64,000 nt of DNA from Pseudomonas luteola NBRC 103146 (GTDB lineage Bacteria > Pseudomonadota > Gammaproteobacteria > Pseudomonadales > Pseudomonadaceae): NCBI RefSeq assembly GCF_002091675.1, contig NZ_BDAE01000002.1:57481-121480 (forward strand), written 5' to 3'. Under the pieces are notes generated by a model. The model did not search any database. It saw only the letters and a list, made by a program, of their open reading frames with translations, and was not told the DNA's origin. A program made the position numbers and the translations under genes. Below, piece by piece: positions 63,113-64,000 of the stretch. How positions within the stretch are numbered: position 1 is the first letter of the stretch; the number at the start of each line of letters is the position of its first letter.

Positions 63113-63628
63113 TCAGACAATCCGGTGCATGCGGTGATGCGAGCGGTCGATGGTTTGCTGTGAATCATCGGCAGCCAGCTGCGGCTGAATGTGCTCCTGC
63201 TGACGCTGGATCATCCGGTCAATGGTCTGCTCGGTGCCATCTTCGGCTACCTGAAGCTGGTGCTGCTGGCGATGGATCATCTTATCGATGGTCTGCTCGG
63301 TACCATCTTCAGCTAACTGGATCTGATGTTGCTGACGATGAATCATCTTGTCGATGGTCTGCTCAGTACCGTCTTCGGCCAGTTGGGCAGGAGTATTCAA
63401 GCGGTTTTGCTGGCGCTCGATCAGGCGGCCCAAGGTCTGGTCGGAGCCGTTCTCGGTCAGCAGACGTTCTTCAATGCTTTTGGTCTGACGGTTGATCATC
63501 TTGTCCACGGTGTACTGGCTGCCATCTTCTGCGTACAGCTGAGCGGCTTGGGGCAGGGATTGAGCAGCAACCAGAGTGTTGAATGCCAAGGCGGTGAGGC
63601 CGATACCGAATGCGATAGTGCGTTTCAT
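63113..63628 (-). CDS. Exported tandem-repeat protein of unknown function
   Basis: A 171-residue protein with a signal peptide (about residues 1-22, cleavage after VAA or AQS) followed by six tandem units of 22-27 residues. Units 3 to 5 are nearly identical: AEDGTEQTIDKMIHRQQHQ at 22-residue spacing. The consensus is acidic turn, T-I/V-D-K/R-M-I, then basic R-Q-Q-H/E, which predicts repeated amphipathic helices with His/Gln faces. Similar pseudomonad proteins are sometimes labelled phage infection protein without evidence I can judge. The start at 63628 opens the signal peptide; the frame extends upstream to 63748. Role unknown. Confidence 0.75.
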   Translation of the reverse strand: MKRTIAFGIGLTALAFNTLVAAQSLPQAAQLYAEDGSQYTVDKMINRQTKSIEERLLTENGSDQTLGRLIERQQNRLNTPAQLAEDGTEQTIDKMIHRQQHQIQLAEDGTEQTIDKMIHRQQHQLQVAEDGTEQTIDRMIQRQQEHIQPQLAADDSQQTIDRSHHRMHRIV

Positions 63629-63782
63629 GATCTGTTTCCTCGATGGGATCGTTTCGACAGATTCAGTATCGGTTCGAGTTGATCGATTAAAAAATGGATC
63701 GTAGGCATACCAAACATCACCGGAAATGATGCCCAATCGAGGTGGCATATGTTCTCGTTGATAGTGCAGGGCGCGCTGATCT

Positions 63783-64000
63783 CTAGTACGCGCCTTTCAG
63801 TCCAAAGAGATCCCGTACTGCCCGGGCATATTCCTGGCTTCCGATGGACATGCTGTTGGTGTGGTTGCCTCCCTCAATGAGCAATAACCGCTTCGGATCC
63901 TGAGCTTTCCTGAATAACTCCTCGCTGAAGCGGGAGGGTACGTACTGGTCACCTGTTCCATGGACGATCAGTACCGGCATATCGACCTGGTCGATCTTGT
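63783..64000 (-). CDS. Alpha/beta hydrolase, C-terminal part (5' end beyond window)
   Basis: The last 72 codons of an alpha/beta hydrolase; the frame is open to the window end. Visible are the acid-bearing strand MPVLIVHGTGDQYVP and the catalytic-histidine loop IEGGNHTNSM. The final residues are LFGLKGAY. The nucleophile elbow lies outside the window. The family is clear, the substrate is not; the sequence resembles the YheT/serine aminopeptidase type only in a general way. Confidence 0.75.
   Translation of the reverse strand, partial: KIDQVDMPVLIVHGTGDQYVPSRFSEELFRKAQDPKRLLLIEGGNHTNSMSIGSQEYARAVRDLFGLKGAY

Noticed and set aside
1-64000. CRISPR arrays, tRNA or rRNA genes, insertion sequences, prophage
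   Set aside because: None seen. Direct repeats present are coding repeats (curlin-type, 22-residue protein) or the non-coding elements described.

Overview
The window looks like a chromosomal segment of a Pseudomonas-type gammaproteobacterium. The evidence is the arcDABC order, the separate ureEFG cluster beside a DesT-like TetR repressor, an amaB/amaA pipecolate locus with a divergent LysR gene, a trifunctional PutA, pseudomonad families such as DUF5064, and moderately GC-rich coding sequence. I see no rRNA, tRNA, CRISPR array, transposase or prophage gene. Species cannot be fixed from sequence alone.

Layout. 1-7.6 kb: hydroxycinnamate (ferulate-type) catabolism with an acyl-CoA ligase (5' end at the window edge), a secreted DUF3237 protein, a thiolase and an acyl-CoA dehydrogenase, followed by an MFS transporter and a convergent MarR regulator. 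8-17.3 kb: putA with GTTGCA-type PutA operators, then the anaerobic arginine deiminase operon arcDABC on the minus strand behind a well-placed ANR/FNR site, and a DUF5064 gene. 17.4-27.7 kb: a LysR gene, amaB, amaA, a complete branched-chain-type ABC importer (livKHMGF) and an ornithine cyclodeaminase/mu-crystallin-family enzyme; together these read as uptake and degradation of lysine/pipecolate or related amino acids. 27.8-28.3 kb: a non-coding array of inverted pairs of DnaA-box-like 9-mers. 28.5-35.1 kb: an SDR gene and three tandem secreted GH5 glycosidases, each preceded by the same roughly 300-nt leader with a conserved three-hairpin RNA. 35.1-45.7 kb: housekeeping and stress genes (AGCS symporter, DmeF, ChrA, rhodanese, ahpF/ahpC with an OxyR-like site, AI-2E-family permease, nhaA, YciI). 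46.1-51.3 kb: four tandem secreted proteins built almost wholly of curlin-type repeats, with no csg export genes. 51.3-58.4 kb: an amino-acid racemase, then exbD-tonB-receptor-exbB followed by a secreted phospholipase-D-like protein and a PAP2 phosphatase. 58.4-64 kb: a nucleotidyltransferase, ureEFG, a DesT-like regulator, an MFS transporter, a small exported repeat protein and the 3' end of an alpha/beta hydrolase gene.

The strongest candidates for something undescribed are the structured leader shared by the three GH5 genes, the DnaA-box pair array far from any dnaA gene, and the four-gene curlin-repeat array. All functional statements come from reading motifs and context; no database search was possible.
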